This document shows, in pieces, positions 18,319 through 26,718 of a DNA stretch of 64,000 nt. Source of the stretch: LMUY01 sp965276785 (GTDB taxonomy: Bacteria; Pseudomonadota; Alphaproteobacteria; Acetobacterales; Acetobacteraceae); assembly GCA_965276785.1 (NCBI GenBank), contig OZ255629.1, positions 682,001-746,000 on the forward strand, given 5' to 3'. The notes under the pieces are model-generated. The model was not told the DNA's origin. It did no database searches and saw nothing but the letters and a program-made list of their open reading frames with translations. Numbering within the stretch: the stretch's first letter is position 1; each line of letters starts with the position of its first letter. A program made the translations under genes and the position numbers.

Positions 18319-20550
18319 TCAGCCAAACCCCAGCTCGTCAAGAGACCGGTGCGCCGCCCGTTGCAGCGCGCCCACCAGCGTTTGCAGGAAGTCGCCGCCC
18401 TCGGTCTCGGTGGTCCAGGGGTCCATCGTGGTCGAGATCAGGAAATCCACCCCCGACTCGGACTGCGGCAGCACGCCCAAGCGGCGGCAGAACGCATCGA
18501 CGAAGTGGTGGCCATAGACCCGCGGCTCGAAGCGCGAGGAGGTCAGCACCAGATCCAGCCCAGCATGCTCGGCCCGCGGCTCCACGATGCTGCAATGGCC
18601 GAACACCCGCTCGTTAAGCGCATTCGCCCGGCCAAGATCGGTGTTCATGCGGCCGTCCGGCAGGCGGTAGTTCAGCGAGAAGGCCAGGATGACCTGGTCC
18701 GAGCCCAGCGCGGTGAACAGCTCCCGCGCCGCCGGGTCGGCATCGAGCAGGGCTTCCAGCGCCGCGTTGTCCACGTCCACGAAGCGGCGAATGGCGGCCC
18801 GCTCGGCGGCCAATTCGTCATCCGGCCGGCGGGCGCGCTCCGCCGGCGTGGCGTTGAACAGCGTCACCCGGAAGCGCGGGTCTTCCAGCGTGTGCAGCCG
18901 GCAGAACAGGCGCTTGGAGGTCCACATGCATTGCCCAAGGATGCGGCCGTAGCCCGACCGGTCCGGCCGGATCACCCGGTGCGCCAGCCATACCGCCGCG
19001 GCGGCAGACCCGGGCTTGGACCCTTCCACGCCGTAAATCCCCACCGTCGGCTCGGCTTGGCTGTGGAAGATCACCGGCGCGTGCAGCGACACGGCATCCC
19101 GCATCGCCGCATTGCGGTAGCAAAGCGCGCCGGCCGGGTAGGGGATATAGCCGGCCTTGTGCGGGTCCACCGTGATGCTGTCGGCCTGGCCCAGCACTTT
19201 GTATTGCCGCACCACATACGGGCTCATTGCGAAGGTGGGCACGCCGGCCTCGTCCGCCGCCTCCGATCCCGCCTCCCGCAGCATGGCGCGGAAGTAGCCG
19301 CCCCAGGCCGCATCGGCATGGATGGCGAAGTTCAGCCCGCGCCCACGGAACACCTCCCGCAGCGCCAGCAGCCCGTCCAACGGGTCGACCGCGCTCTCCT
19401 CCGTGCTGCCGATCACCGCCACCGCGCACAGCACCGGGACCCGGCGGCGGCGCAGCTCCGTCAGCGTCCATTCCACGTCCTCCAGGTCGAGTCGCGCGTC
19501 ACGCGTCACCCGCTGGACGGCGACCGCGTTGGCGCCCAGGCCCAGCAGCGTCGCCGCCTTTGGCCAGGAGTAGTGGCTGGTGGCGGGGGCCAGCAGCACC
19601 GGCGTCTCCCGCACATCTCCCATGAACGACCGGTAGAACTCCACCAGCCCCACGCTCTGCACCGAGTAGCCGGTGAGGATGCGGGTGAGGCTCGCCGGGT
19701 CCACGCCCAATGCGGTGATGGCGCCCGGCAGCCCGGCCACCACGTCCAGGTCGAGGTTCAGCAGCGTCCAGGTGTCGAGCTCGGCGAGCCGCCCCATACT
19801 GCCGCCCCAAAGCGGCACCTCCAGCTCTCGCGCCGGGGCGAGGGCCGGGATTTCGCGGATCGCCTTGCGCAGGCTTACGGCGGAGAACTTCAGGTTCCGC
19901 GCCGCCCAAAGCGCCTCGATATTGGCCACCGTGCCGCCGCTGGTGATGTGCCCCCAAGGTGCTGGGCGCCCTGGACGAAGCGGCTCCCCAGGCTTGGGCA
20001 CCTTGTAGCCCAGCATGCGGCAAAGATCGTTGCCGACTTCGATCTCGAGCCGCGTGGTGATCGGCGACGCCTCCGCGGCGACGTTGTTCTGGTTGTACAG
20101 CATGCCGGCGATCAGCCCGATCATCGCCGGCATTACCTGGTCCCACAGCATATGGCCCTGGTAGCGCATCGAGGCGAACGGCGCGGACAGCTGCAACACC
20201 TCGAACAGCGTGGCGGCCTCGGCGCGCAGCCGCTCCACCCCGTCCTGAAAGCCCGGCGATGCGCGCACCGCCTCGGTGACGTGGGTCGGATCCTCGGGGT
20301 GGAACTTGCGCCGGAAATGGGCGTGGCTGTCGATTGCCTGCGCCACCAACTCCTTCAGCAAGGGGGCGTTCTCGGCTCGCGACCCGAGGAACCAGGCCTC
20401 GGGGCTCCCATGCGTCGCCCCGCGCAGGCTCAGCGGGCCGCTGAGCCGCCGGTCCCAGGCGGCCCGCCCCTGGCCATGACGGTCCGGCAGCACTGCCTCG
20501 GGATCGTCGGACGGCACGTGCGGCGAGATCGGCAGCGGACTCTCCGTCAT
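18319..20550 (-). CDS. PLP-dependent group II decarboxylase (glutamate/aromatic amino-acid decarboxylase superfamily)
   Basis: About 743 residues from ATG 20550, which has GAGG six bases upstream; a GTG at 20580 is the longer alternative. The PLP-binding Lys lies in ITVDPHKAGYIPYPAGAL, and the cofactor-stacking region in FAIHADAAWGGYFRAMLRE. Another family block is YQGHMLWDQVMPAMIGL. This long bacterial form differs from the roughly 470-residue decarboxylases by extended N and C termini. The amino-acid substrate cannot be read from the motifs, and no transporter neighbour helps. The 3' end lies 86 bases from the Nei-type gene. Confidence 0.88.
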   Translation of the reverse strand: MTESPLPISPHVPSDDPEAVLPDRHGQGRAAWDRRLSGPLSLRGATHGSPEAWFLGSRAENAPLLKELVAQAIDSHAHFRRKFHPEDPTHVTEAVRASPGFQDGVERLRAEAATLFEVLQLSAPFASMRYQGHMLWDQVMPAMIGLIAGMLYNQNNVAAEASPITTRLEIEVGNDLCRMLGYKVPKPGEPLRPGRPAPWGHITSGGTVANIEALWAARNLKFSAVSLRKAIREIPALAPARELEVPLWGGSMGRLAELDTWTLLNLDLDVVAGLPGAITALGVDPASLTRILTGYSVQSVGLVEFYRSFMGDVRETPVLLAPATSHYSWPKAATLLGLGANAVAVQRVTRDARLDLEDVEWTLTELRRRRVPVLCAVAVIGSTEESAVDPLDGLLALREVFRGRGLNFAIHADAAWGGYFRAMLREAGSEAADEAGVPTFAMSPYVVRQYKVLGQADSITVDPHKAGYIPYPAGALCYRNAAMRDAVSLHAPVIFHSQAEPTVGIYGVEGSKPGSAAAAVWLAHRVIRPDRSGYGRILGQCMWTSKRLFCRLHTLEDPRFRVTLFNATPAERARRPDDELAAERAAIRRFVDVDNAALEALLDADPAARELFTALGSDQVILAFSLNYRLPDGRMNTDLGRANALNERVFGHCSIVEPRAEHAGLDLVLTSSRFEPRVYGHHFVDAFCRRLGVLPQSESGVDFLISTTMDPWTTETEGGDFLQTLVGALQRAAHRSLDELGFG

Positions 20551-20874
20551 GCCCGGCCTCGCATTGGCGACGTCGGCCACGGGCGGGACGGCCCGCTCCG
20601 TCTGTCCGCGCAGCGCATCACAACCCCGCGCTTGTTAGACCGTTGCAGCATCGCTCACGTCCTTCAAATGTGGTGAAACACCGGTGTCCCGCGCATTCCG
20701 GGCGGTCCTTGCCAGGACTATGCGAGATTTAACCTCCGAACGATCTTGAAATAGGGCTTGCGATCATCGACAACATGGGTGAGGTCGATATGCAATTGTC
20801 CGTCTGCCCCACTAGCGCTGACGGCTTGCGTGCCGATCTGTTTGAGGGCGCGTTAGAGGCAAAGGACGGACTAG
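20551..20874. other. Divergent intergenic region (PLP decarboxylase / cold-shock gene)
   Basis: About 320 bases lower in GC than the flanks, presumably holding both promoters and a long 5' leader for the cold-shock gene. A small hairpin GTCC-TTGCCA-GGAC is present near 20707. The 39-codon ORF at 20775-20894 overlaps the cold-shock gene start in another frame and is not supported. I see no tRNA or clear operator. Confidence 0.4.
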
Positions 20875-21507
20875 TTGAGATCCCCGAAGGATAGCCGGCA
20901 GCGGCAACCACGTCGTCGTGGCTTCGACGACGATAACTTCTATGGCAATGCGCCGCCGCCCCCGTCATTTCCGTCGTTTTCGGCGCCGATGTCCTCGGCT
21001 CCGCAATTACAGGCTGCGGTGAAGTGGTACAACCCCGAGAAGGGTTTTGGCTTCGTCGAATTGGCCGATGGGTCCGGGGACGTGTTCCTGCACGCCAATG
21101 CCTTGCAGGCGTCTGGCTTCCAGCAGGTGAGCCCTGGGGCTACTCTGCAGGTCCGCGTTGGCCAGGGCCAGAAAGGCAGGCAGGTCGAACAGGTGGTCTC
21201 CGTCGATGAGAGCACTGCCAGTCGCACCCCGCCGCGCGGCGGCGGCGATGGCTTTCGCTCACCCCGGCCACCCCGCGCACAGCAGGACACCGGCCCCGGC
21301 GTCGAAATGACCGGCACCGTGAAATGGTATGACCCGAACAAGGGGTTTGGCTTTATATCCCCGCAGGATGGCGGCAAGGACGTCTTTGTTCACGCAACCG
21401 CGCTCGAACGGGCCGGCCATCCCCCACTGACCGAAGGGCAATCGGTTCGCGTGGTGGTGGGGCAGGGCATGAAGGGCCCGGAAGTCCGCTCGATTCTTGG
21501 CGATTAG
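20875..21507 (+). CDS. Protein with two cold-shock domains (CspA family)
   Basis: 210 residues. A TAG lies directly before TTG 20875, so this TTG is the most upstream start, and AGGACGGA precedes it closely. The N-terminal tail PRRRGFDDDNF looks conserved in alphaproteobacterial double-CSD proteins, which supports this start over the ATG at 20989. Each CSD has the RNP-like motif: AAVKWYNPEKGFGFVEL (about 47-63) and GTVKWYDPNKGFGFISPQ (about 144-161), each followed by DVFLHA or DVFVHA. It should bind single-stranded RNA/DNA as an RNA chaperone. A rho-independent terminator follows. Confidence 0.92.
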   Translation: MRSPKDSRQRQPRRRGFDDDNFYGNAPPPPSFPSFSAPMSSAPQLQAAVKWYNPEKGFGFVELADGSGDVFLHANALQASGFQQVSPGATLQVRVGQGQKGRQVEQVVSVDESTASRTPPRGGGDGFRSPRPPRAQQDTGPGVEMTGTVKWYDPNKGFGFISPQDGGKDVFVHATALERAGHPPLTEGQSVRVVVGQGMKGPEVRSILGD

Positions 21508-21538
21508 GCGCGGCCGCTGCCGTAAGCCGTTGTCGCGC

Positions 21539-21575
21539 AAGCCGCCCGGAGCCAAGCGGGCCGGGCGGTTTTCTT
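21539..21575 (+). terminator. Rho-independent terminator of the cold-shock gene
   Basis: An 8-bp perfect stem, CCGCCCGG (21542-21549) with CCGGGCGG (21561-21568), an 11-base loop and TTTTCTT downstream. Flanking AAG/TTT can extend the stem. Confidence 0.8.
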
Positions 21576-21580
21576 GGTGC

Positions 21581-22222
21581 ATGACGGCAAAGCTGGCTGC
21601 GTTTATGGCGCTAATCTCCGCACTTCTCACCACAAGCTGCTCCGTCGTCGGCATCCGATCCGGCACTGAGGAAGCGCGCTACACCGTCATGCAAACACTG
21701 GGCGCGCTGCAAATCCGCGAGTATGCGCCCCGCCTGGCCGCGCAAACGACCGTGTCGGCCGACGAATATGGCGCCCGCGGCATCGGCTTCCGCCGCCTCG
21801 CCGGCTTCATTTTTGGCGGCAATCACAGCGGCGCCAGCATTGCCATGACCGCGCCGGTGGCTCAATCCGCCGGTTCCGACATTGCCATGACGGCGCCCGT
21901 CGGACAGGACCAGCTTGCGCCGGGTCAATGGCGGATACGCTTCTTCATGCCCGCCAAATACACCGCCGCCACTCTGCCGCAGCCCAACGACCCGTCAGTC
22001 CAGATCGTTACCGTGCCGGCGCAGACGGTCGGCGTTTACCGCTACACCGGCTCCATCGGCGCAGAGGCAACGGCTGCGGGGCGACGCGAACTGCTCCGCC
22101 TTTTGCAGGGCAGCGGTTGGGTGGCGGATGGGCAGCCGGTGAGTTGGTTCTATGATCCGCCCTGGACCATACCCTTTCTGCGCCGCAATGAGGCAGTCGT
22201 GCCGGTCATAAAGCCCGGCTGA
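21581..22222 (+). CDS. SOUL-family haem-binding protein
   Basis: 213 residues from ATG 21581. An N-terminal hydrophobic segment ends in LLTTSC, a weak lipobox, so it may be a lipoprotein or secreted. The SOUL core follows: ALQIREYAPRLAAQTTV, SIAMTAPVAQS and IAMTAPVGQ, FFMPAKYTAATLP, and a C-terminal VSWFYDPPWTIPFLRRNE. Family members bind haem or tetrapyrroles; a cellular role in bacteria is not established. The start is only six bases after the terminator of the cold-shock gene and has no clear ribosome site, so expression may be leaderless or depend on readthrough. Confidence 0.85.
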   Translation: MTAKLAAFMALISALLTTSCSVVGIRSGTEEARYTVMQTLGALQIREYAPRLAAQTTVSADEYGARGIGFRRLAGFIFGGNHSGASIAMTAPVAQSAGSDIAMTAPVGQDQLAPGQWRIRFFMPAKYTAATLPQPNDPSVQIVTVPAQTVGVYRYTGSIGAEATAAGRRELLRLLQGSGWVADGQPVSWFYDPPWTIPFLRRNEAVVPVIKPG

Positions 22223-22279
22223 CGCCCACGCCGGATCGGTCCCGATTGAAGCAAGCTCGATCGGGCAGGAGCTTGGTCG

Positions 22280-22300
22280 CGGCACTTATAACAAGTGCCG
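22280..22300 (+). terminator. Hairpin after the SOUL gene, possible terminator
   Basis: Perfect 8-bp stem CGGCACTT/AAGTGCCG with loop ATAAC, followed by TTCCTTGG. The T tract is weak, so it may be only a stability hairpin. The remaining bases up to the chemotaxis operon (22508) hold no gene I can support. Confidence 0.5.
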
Positions 22301-22507
22301 TTCCTTGGACGATGGACTGATCTCCCGCCCCTCGTTTAACAGCTTCTTCAGTTTCTACTGGCATGCTTCCCGTGCTTTCCATCACGGCCGCCCGTCGCGG
22401 CCGGATGGTCCCACGCTGGAGGATGTGTGCGTGCCGCGTTCACCTGGTTGGATCAGTCGTCGTATCCGTAGCCCAGCCGGGCCAATTTGTGGCTGGGCGT
22501 CTTGAGC

Positions 22508-22822
22508 ATGGCCAAGTCGCCCCGGCGCCGCACCGCGCCAGCCTCGGCTGCCGTGCTGCCGCCTATCCTCGACCTGCGGGCCGCGGCGCCCCTTGCCGCA
22601 GATTTGCTCGGCCGGCGCGGCAAACCGCTGACCATTGACGCGGCGGCCGTCGAACGCCTGGGCGGGCAGTGTCTGCAAGTGCTGCTGTCCGCCCGCAACA
22701 CCTGGGCGGCGGACGGGCAAGCATTCCGCGTCCAAAACGCCTCCACCGCCTTTACCGACTCACTTGAAGCGCTCGGCGCCGCCGATCTCGCCTCATTCTC
22801 CGCTGGGGAGTTCCCACTATGA
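22508..22822 (+). CDS. STAS-domain protein, first gene of the chemotaxis operon
   Basis: About 104 residues from ATG 22508 (MAKSPRRRTAP). The STAS-like pattern is the stretch PLTIDAAAVERLGGQCLQVLLSA, with the Leu/Gly turn where anti-sigma antagonist proteins carry their phosphorylatable Ser/Thr; here no clear Ser is in that loop. The stop overlaps the cheY start (ATGA). STAS genes head similar che operons in Rhodospirillales. It probably helps control or scaffold the kinase system, but no mechanism is visible. Confidence 0.8.
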   Translation: MAKSPRRRTAPASAAVLPPILDLRAAAPLAADLLGRRGKPLTIDAAAVERLGGQCLQVLLSARNTWAADGQAFRVQNASTAFTDSLEALGAADLASFSAGEFPL

Positions 22823-23184
22823 CCAAGACCGTTCTGACCGTCGACGATTCCCGCACCATGCGGGACATGCTTCACATGGCTCTATCCGAAGCGGGCTATC
22901 GCGTCGTCCAGGCCGTCGACGGCGTCAACGGTCTTGAAGTGCTCGAGGGCGAAATGCCGGACGTGATCGTGACCGACATCAACATGCCCAGAATGGATGG
23001 TTTCGGCTTCATCGAAGGCGTCCGCCGCGACGCTCGGCATCGTGCGACCCCGATCCTGGTGCTCACGACTGAGAGCGACGCCGCCAAGAAGGCGCGCGCC
23101 CGGGATGCCGGCGCGACCGGCTGGATCGTAAAGCCGTTTAATCCCGTCAAACTGGTGGATGCGCTCCGGCGCGTAGCTGCGTAG
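22819..23184 (+). CDS. cheY: CheY-type single-domain response regulator
   Basis: 121 residues, a complete receiver domain. The acidic pair Asp9-Asp10 (TVDDSRTMR), phosphoacceptor Asp53 (VTDINMPRMDG), the switch Thr in VLTTES and Lys105 (VKPFN) are all present. It receives phosphate from CheA and binds the flagellar switch. It sits six bases before cheA. It is the first of two intact CheY paralogues here. Confidence 0.95.
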   Translation: MTKTVLTVDDSRTMRDMLHMALSEAGYRVVQAVDGVNGLEVLEGEMPDVIVTDINMPRMDGFGFIEGVRRDARHRATPILVLTTESDAAKKARARDAGATGWIVKPFNPVKLVDALRRVAA

Positions 23185-23190
23185 GCCGCC

Positions 23191-25392
23191 ATGGACCCCA
23201 TGGAAGCCATCAAGCAGACCTTCTTCCAGGAATGCGAGGAGCAACTCGCAGAACTGGAGACAGGCTTGCTCGCCTTGCAGGCTGGCGAAGGCGACCACGA
23301 GACGGTGAACGCCGTCTTTCGTGCCGTCCACTCCGTTAAGGGCGGTGCCGGTGCGTTCGGCCTGGACGAGTTGGTACGCTTTGCCCACGTGTTCGAAACC
23401 ACGCTCGAGGCCGTCCGGTCCGACCGGCTTGCGCCGGACGCCACGGTCCTGAAGGTTATGCTTCGGGCTGCCGACGTGCTGGCCGACTTGGTTCGCGCCT
23501 CTCGCGACGGCGGCGAAGTCGATCAGAGTCGCGCGCAAGCCTCGGCGGAAGAATTGGCGGCCTTGCTGGCTCCTCCCGGAACACCGGCAGCGATCCAGGC
23601 CGCAGCCCTGCCGCCGCCCGCTGCTAGTTTCGGCGACATGGACGGATTCGTGTTCCAACCGGTCCAGATTACCTTTCCGGAACCCGCAGCGTCGCCCGCT
23701 TGGCGGGTTCGGTTCCGTCCATATCCCGCGCTCTACGCCAAGGCGAACGAGGCAGGGATTTTATTGCGTGAGCTGGGCCGGCTCGGCAGCCTGTCGGTAT
23801 CACTCGATGCCAGTGAGTTGCCCGACCTTGCGACGCTCGATCCAGAGGGCGCCTATCTCACTTGGATCGCCGAACTTGAGACCGACCAGCCCGAAGCGGC
23901 GATCCGGGACGTGTTCGAGTTTGTCGATGGCGATTGCGAACTTGACATCGCAGCGGCAGTCGAGATCGCGCCGGCTCCCCTCCTACAATCTCAACCGGCG
24001 TCCGCCCCACAACTGGTGCCGGCCCCTCAATCCGGCGCGGCTTCAATGCCCTCCGATGCCGATGTGCTCGCTTTGATACAGTCGCTGCAGACCGAGGCAA
24101 AGGCCGAGGTCGCAGCCCCCATGGCCGCCGCTCCCGTGCTCACGGCCACCAAGCGCGAGGACCCGGCCAATGCGCCGAAGCCCACCATCCGCGTCGATCT
24201 CGATCGCGTGGACCGGCTGATCGATCTGGTTGGCGAACTCGTGATCAACCAAGCCATGCTGGCCCAGCGGATGCACGAATCCGGTGTCGGGCGCTCCTCG
24301 ACCGTCGCCGTGGGCTTGGACGAGCTGGAGCAACTCACGCGCGAAATCCAGGACAGCGTCATGGCGATCCGCGCCCAGCCAGTGAAGTCGGTATTCCAGC
24401 GTTTGCCGCGCCTGGTTCGCGAAGTGGCAGCACTTACCGGCAAACAGGTCCGCCTGGTGACCGAAGGCGAAGGCACCGAGGTCGACAAGACCGTCATCGA
24501 GCACCTCGCCGATCCGTTGACGCACATGATCCGCAATGCGATCGATCATGGCCTCGAACCGCCGGAGGCTCGTGCTCGCAAGGGCAAGCCTGAGGAAGGC
24601 ACCGTGCGCCTGGCGGCGCTGCATCGCTCCGGCCGGATCGTCATCGAGGTGTCGGATGACGGCGCGGGCATCGACCGGGCGCGGGTACGGGCAAGTGCCA
24701 TCTCCAAGGGACTAGTCGCTCCGGATGCGGTGCTTAGCGACGATGAGATCGACAACCTTATTTTCCTGCCGGGCTTCTCCACGGCCGAGAAGATATCGGA
24801 CATTTCCGGTCGTGGTGTCGGCATGGACGTCGTACGACGCTCCATCCAGGCGCTTGGCGGAAGAATTGCGATCTCTTCGCGCCCGGGCGAAGGCTCCACC
24901 TTTACCATGAGCTTACCGCTAACACTGGCGGTGCTGGACGGCATGATTGTCACCGTCCGGGACCAGACATTGATCGTCCCGCTGACGGCAATCATCGAGA
25001 CGCTGCAGCCGCGCGCCAAGGACGTCCACAGCATGGGCGAAGGTGCTATGGTGATTGCCATTCGCGGGACCTACGTCCCCTTGCTCGACGTGGGGGCCTC
25101 ACTCGGCTGGCACCCGCCGGAGCGTCCATCTCCCGGCAGCGTTGCACTTCTGATCGAAGGTGAAGGGGGCAGTCGGGCGGCCCTGATGGTCGATGGCATC
25201 CAGGGCCAGCGGCAAGTGGTGATCAAGAGCTTGGAAGCCAACTACCGGCATGTTCCCGGAGTTGCCGCTGCGACGATCCTGGGAGATGGCCGGGTCGCGC
25301 TCATCCTGGACGTGGACTCGATTATTTCGGACGCGCGCCAGGAGCCAGGTTGCGCCGAGCATCGCACGGAGAAAGGACTGGCCTATGCTTGA
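23191..25392 (+). CDS. cheA: Chemotaxis histidine kinase CheA
   Basis: 733 residues. An N-terminal HPt domain carries His47 in AVHSVKGGAGAFGLDEL. A variable Ala/Pro-rich linker (about 125-320) includes the receiver-docking region. The dimerisation domain starts VDLDRVDRLIDLVGELVINQ, and the HATPase domain has HMIRNAIDHGLE, SDDGAGID and ISGRGVGMDVVRRS. A CheW-like domain ends the protein. CheA autophosphorylates in response to chemoreceptors and passes phosphate to CheY and CheB. It overlaps cheW by eight bases. Confidence 0.97.
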   Translation: MDPMEAIKQTFFQECEEQLAELETGLLALQAGEGDHETVNAVFRAVHSVKGGAGAFGLDELVRFAHVFETTLEAVRSDRLAPDATVLKVMLRAADVLADLVRASRDGGEVDQSRAQASAEELAALLAPPGTPAAIQAAALPPPAASFGDMDGFVFQPVQITFPEPAASPAWRVRFRPYPALYAKANEAGILLRELGRLGSLSVSLDASELPDLATLDPEGAYLTWIAELETDQPEAAIRDVFEFVDGDCELDIAAAVEIAPAPLLQSQPASAPQLVPAPQSGAASMPSDADVLALIQSLQTEAKAEVAAPMAAAPVLTATKREDPANAPKPTIRVDLDRVDRLIDLVGELVINQAMLAQRMHESGVGRSSTVAVGLDELEQLTREIQDSVMAIRAQPVKSVFQRLPRLVREVAALTGKQVRLVTEGEGTEVDKTVIEHLADPLTHMIRNAIDHGLEPPEARARKGKPEEGTVRLAALHRSGRIVIEVSDDGAGIDRARVRASAISKGLVAPDAVLSDDEIDNLIFLPGFSTAEKISDISGRGVGMDVVRRSIQALGGRIAISSRPGEGSTFTMSLPLTLAVLDGMIVTVRDQTLIVPLTAIIETLQPRAKDVHSMGEGAMVIAIRGTYVPLLDVGASLGWHPPERPSPGSVALLIEGEGGSRAALMVDGIQGQRQVVIKSLEANYRHVPGVAAATILGDGRVALILDVDSIISDARQEPGCAEHRTEKGLAYA

Positions 25393-25849
25393 AAAGATAG
25401 ATGGTGCCGGCCACGAACGCGAGTTGATCGCGTTTCGCATCGGTGCCCAGGAGTTTTGCGTCAACATCATGGCAGTGCGGGAAATCCGTGGTTGGACCCC
25501 AGCGACGCCGCTTCCTCGCTCGCCGTCGTTTTTGCGGGGGGTGATCAATCTGCGCGGTGCTGTGCTGCCGATTGTCGACCTTGCCGCCCGGCTCGGTTTC
25601 GATCCGACCAGCCCGACCCAAAGGCACGTCATCATTGTGGCTCAGGTCGCGCACCAAATCATCGGCCTGCTGGTCGACGCCGTGTCGGACATTCTGACCG
25701 TCAACGACGACGCTATTCAGCCGCCACCTGACGTCGCTTCGGAAATGGTCCGGACATTTGTCCAAGGCTTGCTCGCTATGGAGGGTCGGATGGTCAGCCT
25801 CATCTCGCTTGACCACGTGCTGCCCAAGGCCGAGTTGGAGGCAGCCTGA
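25385..25849 (+). CDS. cheW: Chemotaxis coupling protein CheW
   Basis: 154 residues from ATG 25385, inside the end of cheA. CheW links chemoreceptors to CheA. The two SH3-like barrels carry ELIAFRIGAQEFCVNIMAV, SPSFLRGVINLRGAVLPIVDL and LLVDAVSDIL, all family hallmarks. The TGA overlaps the cheR ATG (TGATG). Confidence 0.96.
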   Translation: MLEKIDGAGHERELIAFRIGAQEFCVNIMAVREIRGWTPATPLPRSPSFLRGVINLRGAVLPIVDLAARLGFDPTSPTQRHVIIVAQVAHQIIGLLVDAVSDILTVNDDAIQPPPDVASEMVRTFVQGLLAMEGRMVSLISLDHVLPKAELEAA

Positions 25850-26718
25850 TGTCGGCCACCATCGCCGCTGACGGTGCTTCTCTTGTCCAGGGTGAGTTCG
25901 TGCTTACGGCTGGAGACTTCAGCCATCTGGCGGCGATGCTGCATTCGGAGACCGGCATTACCTTGCACGAGGGCAAGGCCACTCTGCTTTACTCCCGGCT
26001 CGCCAAGCGCTTGCGCGCACTTGGCATGAGCGGATTCGGAGAATACCGCAAGCTGCTTGCCGATCCGGCATCCGGCAAGGAGGAGCGCGGCCTAATGGTC
26101 CGCGCCCTCACGACCAACGTCACGCGGTTTTTCCGCGAGCCGCACCATTTCGACCATCTTCGTACGACCGTTCTGCCTCCGCTGTTGAAGGCGGCTGAAC
26201 GCGGCGGCCGGGTTCGGCTATGGTCGGCGGCCTGCTCGAGCGGGCAGGAGCCGTACTCGCTTGCCTTGACCATCTTGCGCTTGCTGCCGGATGTTTCTCG
26301 TCTCGACATTAAGATTCTCGCCACCGACATCGATGCCAGCGTCCTGGCACAAGCACGCTTGGGAAGTTACACTGCCGAGGCCGTCGAAGCGATTCCAGCC
26401 GAGTTGCGGACGCGATGGTTGCAGCGTTCCGAAAGCGGCTTCCAGGTGAGCGAGGCGATGCGGCAGATGATCACCTTCCGCGAGCTAAACCTGATTGGAA
26501 CCTGGCCCATGCGAGCCCGGTTCGACGCCATTTTCTGCCGCAATGTCGTGATCTATTTTGCCGAAGACACCCAAGCTCAGATCTGGCAGCGCTTTTCGCC
26601 CTTACTCACCCCGGGCGGCTACCTCTATATCGGCCACTCCGAGCGGCTGTCGGGCCCCGCGCTCGCCGACTTTTCCAGCGAGGGCATCACCACATATCGC
26701 CGTAAGGGTGCACCATGA
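25849..26718 (+). CDS. cheR: Chemoreceptor methyltransferase CheR
   Basis: 289 residues. It methylates glutamates of chemoreceptors with S-adenosylmethionine. The N-terminal helical domain includes LHEGKATLLYSRLAKRLRAL. The SAM site is RLWSAACSSGQEPYSLALT, with DIKILATDIDASVL and FDAIFCRNVVIYFAED. It overlaps cheB by four bases, fixing the usual methylation/demethylation pair. Confidence 0.97.
   Translation: MSATIAADGASLVQGEFVLTAGDFSHLAAMLHSETGITLHEGKATLLYSRLAKRLRALGMSGFGEYRKLLADPASGKEERGLMVRALTTNVTRFFREPHHFDHLRTTVLPPLLKAAERGGRVRLWSAACSSGQEPYSLALTILRLLPDVSRLDIKILATDIDASVLAQARLGSYTAEAVEAIPAELRTRWLQRSESGFQVSEAMRQMITFRELNLIGTWPMRARFDAIFCRNVVIYFAEDTQAQIWQRFSPLLTPGGYLYIGHSERLSGPALADFSSEGITTYRRKGAP

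Noticed and set aside
18295..20676. A 793-codon plus-strand frame opposite the PLP decarboxylase
   Set aside because: It is an antisense shadow in GC-rich DNA, rich in Arg, His and Pro, with no domain.
20775..20894. A 39-codon ORF before the cold-shock gene
   Set aside because: No ribosome site, overlaps the cold-shock start in another frame, and such lengths occur by chance.
22305..22505. A 66-codon ORF upstream of the STAS gene
   Set aside because: No ribosome site or motif and composition is unlike neighbouring genes.
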